Assembly: GCF_010015445.1 (NCBI RefSeq)
Contig: NC_053129.1
Coordinates: forward strand, 15,720,749-15,784,748
From: Perca fluviatilis
Taxonomy: Eukaryota; Chordata; Actinopteri; Perciformes; Percidae
DNA: 64,000 nt
Direction of reading: 5' to 3'
Shown: piece by piece, positions 45,750 through 57,346 of the stretch
How positions within the stretch are numbered: position 1 is the stretch's first letter
How the letters are laid out: every line of letters starts with the position of its first letter
The notes under the pieces: generated by a model
Database searches by the model: none
Seen by the model: the letters and a program-made list of their open reading frames with translations, nothing else
Told to the model about the DNA's origin: nothing
Position numbers and translations under genes: made by a program

Positions 45750-48147
45750 CGCCTTTGACATTTCAGCCACCCATTAATCCCCCTTGTTATATTTGTACAA
45801 ATGTTCCCATGCACTATATCAAGTGCTAGTTTCCACCTGTGAGCTTCTGCCAGTCAAAAATGCTTTCTCCAAGGTAGATGAAAGCAATCTCTTCTCCCTT
45901 GTTAACACAGACTGGCAAATGCATTCCCCTAGATGTACCTTACTAGTTGATTTATGAGAAAATTTGACCAAAAAATGCAAGTCACCTTCCAAATATGCCC
46001 CTCTGGCATCTAACGGTCAATATATTATGCTTCGGTCCATTACCCCAAGTAATCCTAAACCCAACTATTTTGTGCAGACTGTGCCTGAAAAAGATTGAGT
46101 CTCATGCATGTTTCCAGTCTGAACATTTTCCACCACTCAAGGCTTTAAATATACACAGTTTCCATCTTGACAGTTCATCTGCCCACCAACCCCATTGTTA
46201 AATCTCAACAAATCATCCCAGCCAGGCTCCAGATCCATTATTAGTTTCAACTGCTTGTCTCTTCATAGGCAGGCTTTAAAAAGTTTCCGTTCCAAGTCTT
46301 TCATCTCTAAGTAATTGACCTATCCCTTCTTCATTGTTAAATTTCAACAGATCACCATCCAATCCATTAAATATTTTCCCCATGAGTGTTTTTGCAGCAA
46401 TTTACTTTCCCAGGATGTTTTGATTAGCCTGTTTGCTTCACGGATGAAATACATAATGCAGATGACACTGTAATGTTATGCACTTATTCTACTGCCTTGT
46501 CAAGGTTGTTATCTTGTTTGGTCTGTATTCCTTATATGTGGCTGTGTGTAATGTTGATACAAATGTATGTGTTTTTTTCCCCCACTGCGCTTATAGAAAG
46601 TCAACTACAATGCCTAAAATCCCAATGAAGTACAAAATAACAGTACTTTCTCTCCTGTTTGCAACCATGTTGTTTTCAACTTCACCCTCACCTTCTCTGC
46701 AGGCAGGCTGCCCAAGAGTTCAAAGAGGCAGAAATATACAGGCAGGAAAATCATTTTGAGATTTTGGTTTCATGTTCAGTTTACACAGTGGTATATAGAT
46801 GGTTGGTTTGAAGGCTAAAGCCAAGGAACATTCCTCGAATAGCCTGCCAGCTACCACTAATGGAATTTAGTTTAATGGATAGCTGAGTGCAGATAGCACA
46901 ACCAAAGCTTCAAATTTGGACCCAGTTTGGGAAAAACACTCTGGGTTTGCCTACATATACATATATACATATACTGAGCATATATAGATACACACGTGCA
47001 TGTAGCACACTATGGCCTCCAAAATGACCTTAAATTTGAATTAATGAATATGGGTTTTATTGCACGGTTGTTGTACTGCATAGACTGTTTTAACTAGGTT
47101 TACCTAATAAACTAAGTGTACATATAAAGTAAAGTAAAAACTGCAGCATGGTTTGGATAAATGTATCCATTAAACCTCACACCTCTTTTTCAAGCTGGCA
47201 TAGAAGGTATAGTACACAAAAACAAAACAAAGACAGATGATTTTAGAAATGCTACATGTACTAAAAATGTTAAATTCCATATTTGGCTCAGTGTGAGAAA
47301 AAAAATGCAGCCTCAGGACAGAGTGTTCAGTGCAACTGGCCTTTTTACTTCTAAAGTTTATCTTCCTATTTAGCTTTAAAAGTGTCAGGAAGGTATGACT
47401 GCAGCTGTGCTGAATATGAGCAGTGTGTGGGAACCTTTGAAACAGCTAGAAGAGACCTCCTCTGTGACATCAGCATCGGGTCTGACATCATCAAGCATGG
47501 TGTGATGGAACTGCACACACAAGAGGTGTCAAAGAAAACTGGGAATAATATCCACTTTCCACGCCTGAAAGAGAGTAAACGTGGACAGTGTCGATACCAG
47601 AGCGAGAGAGATAAGAATCTAGCCTGGTCAGATGCTGAGTCTGTCATCTCCACACATCCTTGAGTTGGAAACTCCCCAGCTGACACAGTTATGTACCCCT
47701 GTGATGTCACACAGTAGCTACAAAACCAGCAGTGAAGTAATGAGGCTCTAAGTGGCAGGCAGTGATGTGTGTAAATCCAGACTAGGATAGAAGGCAGGCC
47801 TTGACCTGGAATAACTGCACAGGTCACATAACCTTACATCAGTATGACTGCAGAGCTAAAATAGAAACATCACTCCATCAGTTGATTCCCTTGGTAAGGG
47901 GGGTACATTTTCATTTTGTAAAAATAAACTGTGAAACAATACATCAGTATGGCGTTACTATTGTTGATTATACTGCCGTCAGATGTATTCCTGAGACCGA
48001 TTCCAGTGTTCTGTGTTACTGTATACAGTATGTCACCTCTTGGCCCTGTTACTGCAATGCTGGCATGACTAATGCCAGAAAGTAATTATTACTGTTAGTT
48101 GAATATTTTCCACATCTGTCACCTGTCACATGTGATATTGGCGAAGG
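45060..48147. other. Gene-free stretch
   Basis: Holds a (CT)n tract at 45700-45747 and a 49-codon ATG-initiated frame at 46610-46759 (see findings). A pair of overlapping, unrelated open frames at 47366-47827 have no recognisable domain. No gene can be supported. Confidence 0.45.
46610..46759 (+). CDS. Candidate small secreted ORF, unverified
   Basis: A 49-residue frame from an ATG (MPKIPMKYKITVLSLLFATM...) has a positively charged start, a hydrophobic core LSLLFATMLF and a small-residue region before QAGCPRV, resembling a signal peptide. No family recognised, no promoter or splice support, and chance is a real explanation. Confidence 0.15.
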   Translation: MPKIPMKYKITVLSLLFATMLFSTSPSPSLQAGCPRVQRGRNIQAGKSF

Positions 48148-48278
48148 CATGACCCGCCCGACTCTGCCTCTGATTGGCTGATCTAACCAAACCTCACTCC
48201 TTATGCCTAAACGTAACCAACCCAACCAATGAAGGCAACGAGTACTAGCCAATCAGAGACAGAGTAGAGCTGGTCATG
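48148..48278. mobile_element. 131-bp foldback MITE
   Basis: Ends are inverted over 32 bp with 28 matches: CATGACCCGCCCGACTCTGC at the left and, complemented, CATGACCAGCTCTACTCTGT at the right, both continuing CTCTGATTGGCT. The unit is nearly all TIR. Confidence 0.7.
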
Positions 48279-48409
48279 TATTAGCCATCCTAGGAAAATG
48301 AATTTGGCGTTTGCCTACATTTACACTTTCAAATGTTGATCAATATTTTCTAGACTAGGGGACTTTTACTTTGACATACTTCCTCTTGAAACAGTGTTGC
48401 AATTCTACT

Positions 48410-48545
48410 ACTAAGTTAGCGACTAGCTGGTGAACATAGTGTAGCATTTGGCTAAAGAGCCAGTTTTCCCTCAAGAGCTGGTGCATGGAGACCAAAACAG
48501 AGCTAAGATAAAAGAGAGTGAATATTGGACTTACATCAATCAGGT
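48410..48545. repeat. Dispersed fish repeat, copy 2
   Basis: Diverged partner of 38870-39005, sharing GACTAGCTGGTGAACATAGT and GAGTGAATATTGGACTTAC. Confidence 0.6.
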
Positions 48546-49608
48546 GGACACAAACACAACTAAACTATATAGGCAACTGTTTGCTGCTGTTTACTTCACA
48601 AGGTGTTAATATGGCATTGTTCTGTTTACAGATTGTTTCCGTTGATGACTAACAAAAAAATCTGTTATTGGAAGTTTAAAGCAAATTAATGCAATTTTCT
48701 TTTATAGAGGATGTGGAGGGGCCTTATTTTGTAAAGGTTTAGTATTTAATTGGTTGGAGTTGTTATCAGTGTACACTGGTACATAACAACAAAGAACAAT
48801 AATACAGTTTTCCAACATGTGAAATGTAACAGACTTAAGGTCACGCAAGTATGTTCAACAACACCAATGCCAACCAGCACAAAGCGGAAACAGACTCCCC
48901 TGACATGGTATCACCACCACAGTTCCATTACTGCTTTTAAACTACAGCTACTCTCTTAGACAAATATCTTGGTCTATACTTAGCCTTGACATATCTGGGC
49001 CTACCACACACAGAGCCATGTGTTTCCTTTGGCCACCGCAGTCAACCCATCTACACATCCAGGTCTGCAGAACAGTGAAGCACGTGACCAAAATGCCTGC
49101 TGATATTCAGCACAGGAAACCCTGAGACTGACAGACTGCAAAAACAACCAGCTGCATAACAACATCCAGAAAAATATCAGTTTCCCAACTTACAGTTACA
49201 ATGTGACCATGCAGGAAAAAACAATATTTACTTTGTTTTCTTATAATCTTGCAATTGATAGACTCCTCTGTCATAGTATACCAATCAGATGTCCTCTCAG
49301 TACTCTTACTCAGTCAGACTTGATGCTATCTGTTAAAAAAAATAGTTAAATCAAACAAAGCTCGAAAATAACAACAGGATCTTCACACATCCCTTAAAAC
49401 CATTCAAAAAATGTGCCTGTGATGTGAGATAAATTTACTTTATAAACAACCTGACAGAAACAAACAAAATGTCAACCAAGTTCGACTGTTGTTTTGCAGC
49501 GTGGCCGGAGCACGTTCCTCCATCAAGCTGTTTCCTTTAGATATCATGGAGTTGAAGTTTGGGCCCTGAGGCTGTGATGACGGGACTGACAGCACACACA
49601 CACACACA

Positions 49609-49676
<68 letters not shown>

Positions 49677-50746
49677 ACTTTCACTCACGGCTGTGTTTTT
49701 CCTTGCTCAGATGGTCTAATAGGAGTCCCTACTGTACTGAGCCAGCATAGAGAAAGAACACATCCATATTAGGAAAAGAGCAGACGTCCTTATATGGAAA
49801 AGCTTCCTCTATAGTAACAGCCCTGTCTGCTGGCTTCTCACTCACATTCCTTTAGCTCCAGGTTTCTCTGGGAGTTTTTCATTTCCGATTCGCTTGGCTG
49901 TAGAAGGAGCAGGGCCGCCTTTCATAAGAGTCTGGCCTGGTGTGTGATCCCCCTTTTTCAAAAAAATACACAAACCTCCGTCTAGCCTCTTTCCTGCAAT
50001 CCTCCACTTTGGGGTTTGATGTAGTAAAATAAGCCTGGCCAGGGACAGGGCACACCTGGCCTTTTTAAGTTTGTCATAGACTAAACCTCATTAGGCAGGT
50101 GAGAAGCCAGAGAGCATGTAGCCTTTGTTCCCGTAATATCTGCCCCTCATGCCTTCATGGGCCAGGCTGCACTTTCACTAAAGTCGACTCAGGATTTTTA
50201 ATCATGATTTGTCCTGACTAAGACCCTTAGAGTCAAAACGCCCAGTCAAATGTGAAATACAATCCTCAGCCTTTGTTTTCAACAGAATCATCTAAAAGAA
50301 ACTGCCTTTTTGGGAAGGAAGAAAAGCAGCCTAATGTGCCATTAACTAAGAGCATTAGTCTTTGTCCCCTAAATACCTGTCCTGCATGCCTTGGCAGGGT
50401 GGTAAATTCAGCTCAGGTAATTTAGGAAACAGAACATCAGGATCATCTTGTCATATTCAAATAAATGACAGGCATAGCACATTTTCTATTAAACATTTGT
50501 CAAATCCATAAGGTTGAATATCTGCTAAACTGGAGTCTCATATGATTTTGCATAAATAAGGAAATTTGGATGAGGCGAGTATTATTTGAAGCAGTTATTT
50601 ATAGTAGCTTGCATTATGGTACTCATGAAAGTTAGACTGGCTCATAGTTTGCAGTGGTGCAAAGTAACAAAGTAAGTATATTTACTCATGTAAGCCTATT
50701 GTACTAAAAAAGTATTTTGGGTACTGCCGTTTTATGCTACTTTATA

Positions 50747-50823
<77 letters not shown>

Positions 50824-51600
50824 TTTATATACTATATGCTCTTCCACTACATTTCAGAGGGAAATATTGTAAATTGTAAAAAAAAAAAAAAAAAAAAAAA
50901 AGCAGAAATTTGACTTGTAATGGAGTATTTTTTACATTGTGGTATTGCTACTGTTACTTCAGTGAAGGATCAGAATACATAATCCACCAATGCTACTTTT
51001 AAATGAGTCTATATCTAATGTACATAGTCACAAGGGAATATAATTCACAAATAACATGCATATCATGTGTTTCATACAATCAAACAGAATCAGAGGAACT
51101 TTTTGTGAACAAAATGCTCCACTCATGCATAATAGATCATAATGTGTTTTAATGTTCAGTGCTTAAAGCTGCAGTTCAGCCACTGATGTCAGTGCACAAA
51201 CATGCCATTGCAGTGTCCCAGATGTATCAGTAACCACACACAAGTACAGAAGACAAAGTTACAAGAATTTTGCAGCAGTTGCAAAGTCTCTGTGCACCTT
51301 GTTAGATAACCAGCTCAAGTTAATGACTCAAATGAACTTCCTTTCCTTAACAGCAGACTGTTAATGTGTTAAAGTACAGGCTGTCTGTGTGCCTTTGATG
51401 CCAAAGCTGAGGAATGCTGTAGTTGGCCTACAATCTTAACCACCCATCACACATCAATCAGTGTATTTAATCATCACATGTTGATACATATTTATGAGTT
51501 TCTACCTGTTTTTTTTTTTTAACTATTCTTCTTTCATTCAGAGCTCTTTGTGCCTTCCTTTTTTAACTGTTTTTTTTTTTTTTTTTTTTTTTTCGATTAA
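48546..51600. other. Gene-free stretch upstream of ccn2, with microsatellites
   Basis: Contains (CA)n at 49593-49675 with one TACA interruption, (TA)n at 50750-50823, an A-run near 50880-50901 and a T-run near 51571-51592. No coding exon recognised. It may hold ccn2 enhancers. Confidence 0.5.
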
Positions 51601-51689
51601 TATTTATAGGTACCGGCTGTCTGTTTGTGAAGTCAGTCTTCAGGAATTCCCAGTGTGGGGTCCCAGGCCTCTAACCAGACTTAACCTCC

Positions 51690-51896
51690 CATTCCAGATG
51701 AAAGCCGTTCTAAGAGAGAGAGAGACAGTGTTGTTTGGCCGAGCAGCAGAGCCTTGCCTTCAGACAGCAGGAATGTGGGATGTCTGGAGTGGGGGTCAGG
51801 AAGTGAGGAAAGAATGCCAAGTATGTCCATGTTTGTCCAGGGCTGGCTCTCCATTCAGCCCCCAGTGACGTGCTACGAGGGCCAGTGAGTATAAAG
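51690..51896 (+). promoter_or_regulatory. ccn2 proximal promoter with TEAD-like sites and TATA box
   Basis: TEAD motifs: CATTCC at 51690-51695 (minus) and GGAATG at 51770-51775 (plus, in CAGGAATGTGGGATGTC). Then TGTTTGTCC near 51831, CTCCATTCAGC near 51849 and TATAAAG at 51890-51896. The order GGAATGT, TGTTTGT, CTCCATTCAGC, TATA parallels what I recall of the mammalian CTGF promoter, a direct YAP/TEAD target. Confidence 0.7.
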
Positions 51897-52118
51897 GGAG
51901 CTGGGCTCTGCAGTCAGAACTCAGATCAACTCCTCTACCGAAGCTAAACTCTAGCTTTCACCAAGAAAGACTGTGACCGGAGCAGCAGAGACACGCTACG
52001 AGACAAGAGATCAACTTGATCAGAAACGGTTTCTCAAGCTCAAACTCTAAGACTAAAGGAAAACTTTCTCAACAAGACTTAAGGAAAAACTAGAATCTAT
52101 TTCTACAAGGAAGAAAAG

Positions 52119-53681
52119 ATGTCTGCTGGAATGAAGAAAATGATTTTGCTGCCTTTCCTGAGCATCATGCTCTCATACATGGTAAGCCAAAACTGACTTT
52201 ATACTGCTGCTTTTCTTGTTTTGGGCTTAGAAGCTCAGGCTTTAAACATATAGGCAATGCTTAAAATATATTGTGTTCTCCATGTGCTGGATGTGTAACT
52301 ATAACTATTGTATAATAAACTTTGTGGAGATGATATTTAACTAAGCATATGTCTGTGTGTACTCAGGCTGCAGGTCAGGAGTGTAGCAACCAGTGTTCGT
52401 GCCCCTCCACTCCCCCTCAGTGCCCCCCAGGAGTGAGCCTGGTGCTGGATGGCTGTGGCTGCTGCAGGGTGTGTGCCAAACAGATGGGGGAGCTCTGCAC
52501 TGAGAAAGACTTCTGTGACCCACACAAAGGCCTCTACTGTGACTTCGGAGCCCCCGTCAACAGACGCATAGGAGTGTGCACAGGTGAGCCGTTGGAGAAA
52601 AAAAAAGTTCTGTGATGCCCTGCTGTAGATCATTAACTGTCCCTAATGTTGGAACCGACTTGTGACCTTTCCCTTGTCGTTTCCCCCTCAGCTCGAGAGG
52701 GAGCCACATGTGTTTTCGGAGGCATGATGTACAAGAGCGGGGAGTCTTTCCAGAGCAGCTGCAAGTACCAGTGTACCTGTCTGGATGGAGCCGTTGGCTG
52801 TGTCCCTCTTTGTTCCATGGACATCAGACTGCCCAGCCCAGACTGCCCCATGCCGAGACGTGTCAAGGTGCCAGGGAAGTGCTGCGAGGAGTGGGAGTGT
52901 GACAGACACAGTTTCATGGGCTCTGCTTTGGCCGGTAAGTCTGTCTCCTTTTCTTTTAGGCAAACAATACTCTAGTTTTTTTGTTGATCTTTATACAAAG
53001 AGGAGACATAATCAGAATGTCTTTCTAATCCAGTGTTTGCTCCCGTGTTTACAGCCTACAGAGAGGAGGAGACCTATGGCCCAGATCCCTCCCTGATGAG
53101 GGAGAATTGCCTGGTTCAGACTACTGAATGGAGCGCATGCTCTAAGACTTGTGGCCTTGGGATCTCCACCAGGGTCACCAATGATAACCGTGAATGCCGC
53201 CTGGAGAAACAGACCCGGTTGTGTATGGTGCGACCATGCGAGTCACAGCTGGAGCAGAGCATTAGGGTGAGTTGTTGTTCAAGTGCACTGCTTTCTTTTA
53301 TGAACTGTACAGATACAGTATTAGCACTTAAATAGCCAAAGAATGCTTAATAAAGTTGCTTTGCTCTTCATTTGCCTCCTGCAGAAAGGAAAAAAGTGCA
53401 TCCGTACTCCCAGACTCTCAAAGCCCATGAAGTTCGAGATCTCTGGCTGCACTACCACCAAGTCCTATAGGCCAAAGTTCTGCGGCGTCTGCCTGGATGG
53501 ACGCTGCTGCACCCCCCACAGAACCACCACCCTGCCCATGGAGTTCAAATGCCCCGACGGACAGGTGATGAAGAAGCACATGATGTTCATCAAGTCCTGC
53601 GCCTGTCACCATAACTGCCCCGGGGAGAACGACATCTTCGAGTCCATGTATTACAAGAAGATGATGGGAGACATGGCGTGA
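52119..53681 (+). CDS. ccn2: CCN2 / connective tissue growth factor, complete
   Basis: Five exons: 52119-52181, 52367-52583, 52692-52934, 53055-53266 and 53385-53681 (TGA), all GT-AG and in frame, giving 343 aa (human 349). The exons match the classic one-exon-per-domain plan. Residues 1-21 are a signal peptide ([18 protein letters not shown]). Residues 22-93 are an IGFBP domain with DGCGCCRVC. Residues 94-174 are VWC ([20 protein letters not shown]). Residues 175-245 are TSP1 ([18 protein letters not shown]). Residues 246-343 are the CT cystine knot ([25 protein letters not shown]). It is a secreted matricellular regulator of matrix production, downstream of YAP/TEAD and TGF-beta (established). 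A teleost a/b paralogue cannot be assigned from this alone. Confidence 0.97.
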
Positions 53682-54166
53682 GCCACTGAAGGACGATCAC
53701 AGCTTATGACTTGAAAACAAACAGAACTCCATCTCATTTTGCAGCTCAGTATATATGTTTTTTTATGTTTAATTTTCTCATTTTCTCATTGTAAAAGTAT
53801 GGTCCAGACACTTGTTTAAGTGTCTGTTTGTTTTGTATGGCTGGCGCACATCAGCCACATAGACTCAGACAGAGGGTTGCATAGCAGCTCCAAGAGATTC
53901 CTGCACTATAACTTCTATTTTTGACAAACCTACTGTCAGGTTGCTGCCCATTCCCCTTGAAATCCCCTTTACAGACCCGTCCATTTTACTGTATGCATTT
54001 TTATACATTATCTAAACCTTGACGTCCTCTCTAAATGAGGTGCCTAATAACTCCGCCCCACCCTTCGAGTCCAGACCAGACCTGGAAACTCTAAGCAGCT
54101 GTAGATGGAGCATGCAGACCACAGCAGGCCAGTGTTCCCCTGTCCAAACAGGTCTGAATGTGTCCT

Positions 54167-54296
<130 letters not shown>

Positions 54297-54782
54297 TGTT
54301 AGCACAGGCCTGAATGTCAGCCTTGTCTCTGCATCTACGCTGTTCACCCTGCTCACAGAGTAGAGGAAAGGTCAGAGTTTCCGCCCCAGCATGTGATGAG
54401 AAAGCAAGCAGCGTGCTGAGTTTAAGGTTAGATATGGAACATAGTGGGCTTTTCCACCGCACTGAGAAAAAAAAAAAAAAAATGACATGTTGACTATTAC
54501 TGATTCAGGTCAGAAGGAAGAAACCAAGTGTCTATAGGAAAAAAAGTCTATTTTGTACAAAAATAGAAGAAAAGACTGGAAGAATTGTAATTTCATTCCT
54601 TTTTTATTGTTGATGTGTAAATTATGTATATATTTGTACAGTTTAAGTTAATTTAAAAGCCAAATTTGTTCTGTGCTTTAAAATGCATCGATAGTGTATT
54701 TTTTTTTTTTTGTCGACAGTATTTTTTACTATTTTATTGAGAAGTGTGACAAAAATGTTACATGTTTCACTTTGTAGCTGGA

Positions 54783-54788
54783 AATAAA
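54783..54788 (+). terminator. ccn2 polyadenylation signal
   Basis: AATAAA in CTGGAAATAAAATGTTATAT, followed by a T-rich stretch. It is positioned at the end of the conserved 3'UTR block. Confidence 0.75.
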
Positions 54789-54805
54789 ATGTTATATTTT
54801 TTATA

Positions 54806-57346
54806 CAAACATGAGTTCTCCAATTTGTCTGTCTTTAAGTCCATGATATACACTACTATGGGATCTATTGACCAACGCCTTAAACTAAGCATACTGAACA
54901 GGCACAGGAATCACATGTTAGTGATCTGCATACTGTAACTATTACTTGTTCATGTTTAACTTTAGACATCTTTGCCAGTGCATGTATTAATTTGTAATTA
55001 ACACAAAGATCACTCTCCCAGAGTGCAGGAAATCAACCTTGCTCAGTCACTACATCAAGTCTGCAGCTGAAGTGAACAAAATTGTGAAATTATTTAATCA
55101 GGTGGGAGTTTTCTTTATGATAATAAATATTGTTATATTCCCACCACAGGAATAACATATGTTGGTTTGTTCTTCCACTTTCCACTTATGTAACATTATT
55201 TACTGTAATGCCTTCTTCAGTAAACACAGACGTTTAAAAAATGTATAAGTTCTTATACAGAAAACAACATTAATAATGCACAGGACTGGTGGCTGTTTAC
55301 CAAATTGCTCCTTATTGATTTGTTAGCTGAACTGAAAAAGCATAACATTGTGATTTAAATGTATTAGTTTATGCATTGATGCATGTTTTTTCTGTCATGT
55401 TTACATAAGAAAATATGGATATATGATACTGTAGGTTCTAAAGAACAAAAATTAAATGTCTCAAGGTGACAACAGTGGCCTTTCATATCTCCCTGGCTGA
55501 CAGCACTCACCTTTTGAAAAGAGGCCTGAGACAGTCTAATGTCGCCATCTGGTGCCCTTTTCATTTGGTTTTCATGGATTTTTTTTATAACATCTTCAGC
55601 TTGTTTTGGAAGCCATACGCATACATCTTAAAAGGAGGATATCTTCACAGCCTTAAATGAATCTCTCTGAGCCACAGTTGTAATTGTTGGTCAAACAGTA
55701 TAATGGTTTGCTGCAGAACATTCTAAATATATGTCTAACAAGTATGTTATACTGTTGTGTACAATTGCCCACACATCTTTCTTAACTTTAAATTGTAATA
55801 CAACCATTGCTATTGTGTTAGATTTTCTGTTTATAATGACACAAGAGACCACCCTCAAATAGTTGTGATTTTTAGCAATGCTTAGCTTATCATGCAGATT
55901 AAAAAACTTTTCTCTTGGTATTCAGGCTTTAAGACTCTTTGTATTTGCATATATCGGTGCTGTTACTGTGCATAGACACTAATCCTAACAGTTTCAGTTT
56001 TCAGTTGTGTCTACAGCAGCTACATGTACTTAAGCTGCCAGAGAAAGCAGAACTTGTTTTGCATTTTTTTAGTCTCTCCTCTGCCCACATTCTATTATTG
56101 CTTTCTTTTCAATCCATTTTTATTTTTTACTTCTGCTCAAGAGCTCTCAACATTTCGCTGTCTAACCACACCACATGATTCACTGCCCTGGCTCTTTTTA
56201 TCTCAATAGTATTAACCAATGAATAATGCAATGCTGATGCCAAAACTAAGAGTTAACATGTTGTTGCCTTGAATATACTGTATCAAAAGCTTGTGTGTCA
56301 CAGTGATGATTCATGTTCTCAGCTTCTTCGCCCACAAACACAACCAAGTGCACACTGTATCTACAGTATGAATCAATGTCTCCTTACAGTGAGAAGCCAG
56401 GTTCACAATGCGCTGTGTGAGTAACAAATACAGCAGATGTATAAATTAAACAGTATTAAATGACTCTTAATTCACTTGTCTTTACCAGTTTCATTTATAT
56501 TTAATTATTGTAATGAAAGTGATGCAAAAATCATCAATTGTACCAGTTACACAATCCATTAAGATACCTACACAGTTGTACATTTGTTAGTACGCTGAGT
56601 TTATTGCATTGATCATCGTAAGCAAAAAATCCATTTGATTTTAGAGGCATTGAAATGATTTGCCAAAACAGAGATTTCTAGTTAAACTTTTCAATTTATT
56701 GGTTTTCTTACATAAATGAATTACAGTTCATTAATCTGCTATAAATGTTCACTTATTGCCTTGGCTTGATTAGAATCAACTGTATCTATACTAAGTAAGC
56801 ATCTACGTCTTTTTCTTCCGCTTCCCCAAAAGTAAGTAAGCATCCCAGAAAGAGCTTTGTATACATGCCGTTACAACCGTTGTACAACCTCACCTTGTCA
56901 GTGTGTGTTTACCTGCATCTGCCTCAACTGTTCACATAAATCAATGTGCAGTGTTAAAATTATTTCAAAAGCAGACGAGATACATCCGCAGAAAGAGAGA
57001 GATGATTGTCAGAGAAAATGAAGTAAAACAAGCTGTCAACGTTAACTGACAAATATTTTTCATGAATATTATATGCATGTGTTCAAATGCACAGAACTTG
57101 TGCATTTCTTTGTTTTTAGTACAGTATGCATGTCTAACTGCAACGTGCATCTATGCTAATCTATGTGAGGGACAGAATGTCACAAGGGAGGCTGCAGCAG
57201 TGTGTGCATCCTCCAGAAAAATAGCGAAAGATAAAATCTTGTCACATATTCAAACTCTCTATCTGTGGAAACTAGGCAGCTGGTAAAGCGGAGGAGGACG
57301 AGGAGGTTGCGGCGTCAACATTTTTTTTTTATCCAATCTTTCTCTC
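54806..57346. other. Intergenic DNA between convergent ccn2 and chga, including the chga 3'UTR
   Basis: No gene. Holds a CTCF-like motif at 55540-55557. On the minus strand, AATAAA occurs at 56695-56700 and 56600-56605, candidate ends for chga about 650-750 bp after its stop codon. Confidence 0.5.
55540..55557 (-). promoter_or_regulatory. CTCF-like motif, minus orientation
   Basis: On the minus strand GGGCACCAGATGGCGACA matches the long CTCF consensus at 13 of 18 positions, including the CACCAG and GGCG core. It is convergent with the plus-strand motif at 20540. Confidence 0.5.

Noticed and set aside
47366..47827. Overlapping long frames on both strands (93 aa plus, 153 aa minus)
   Set aside because: No domain, signal, splice context or homology that I recognise. 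Cysteine and serine richness looks compositional.
52337..52633. Minus-strand frames across ccn2 exon 2
   Set aside because: Antisense shadows of a well-supported coding exon.
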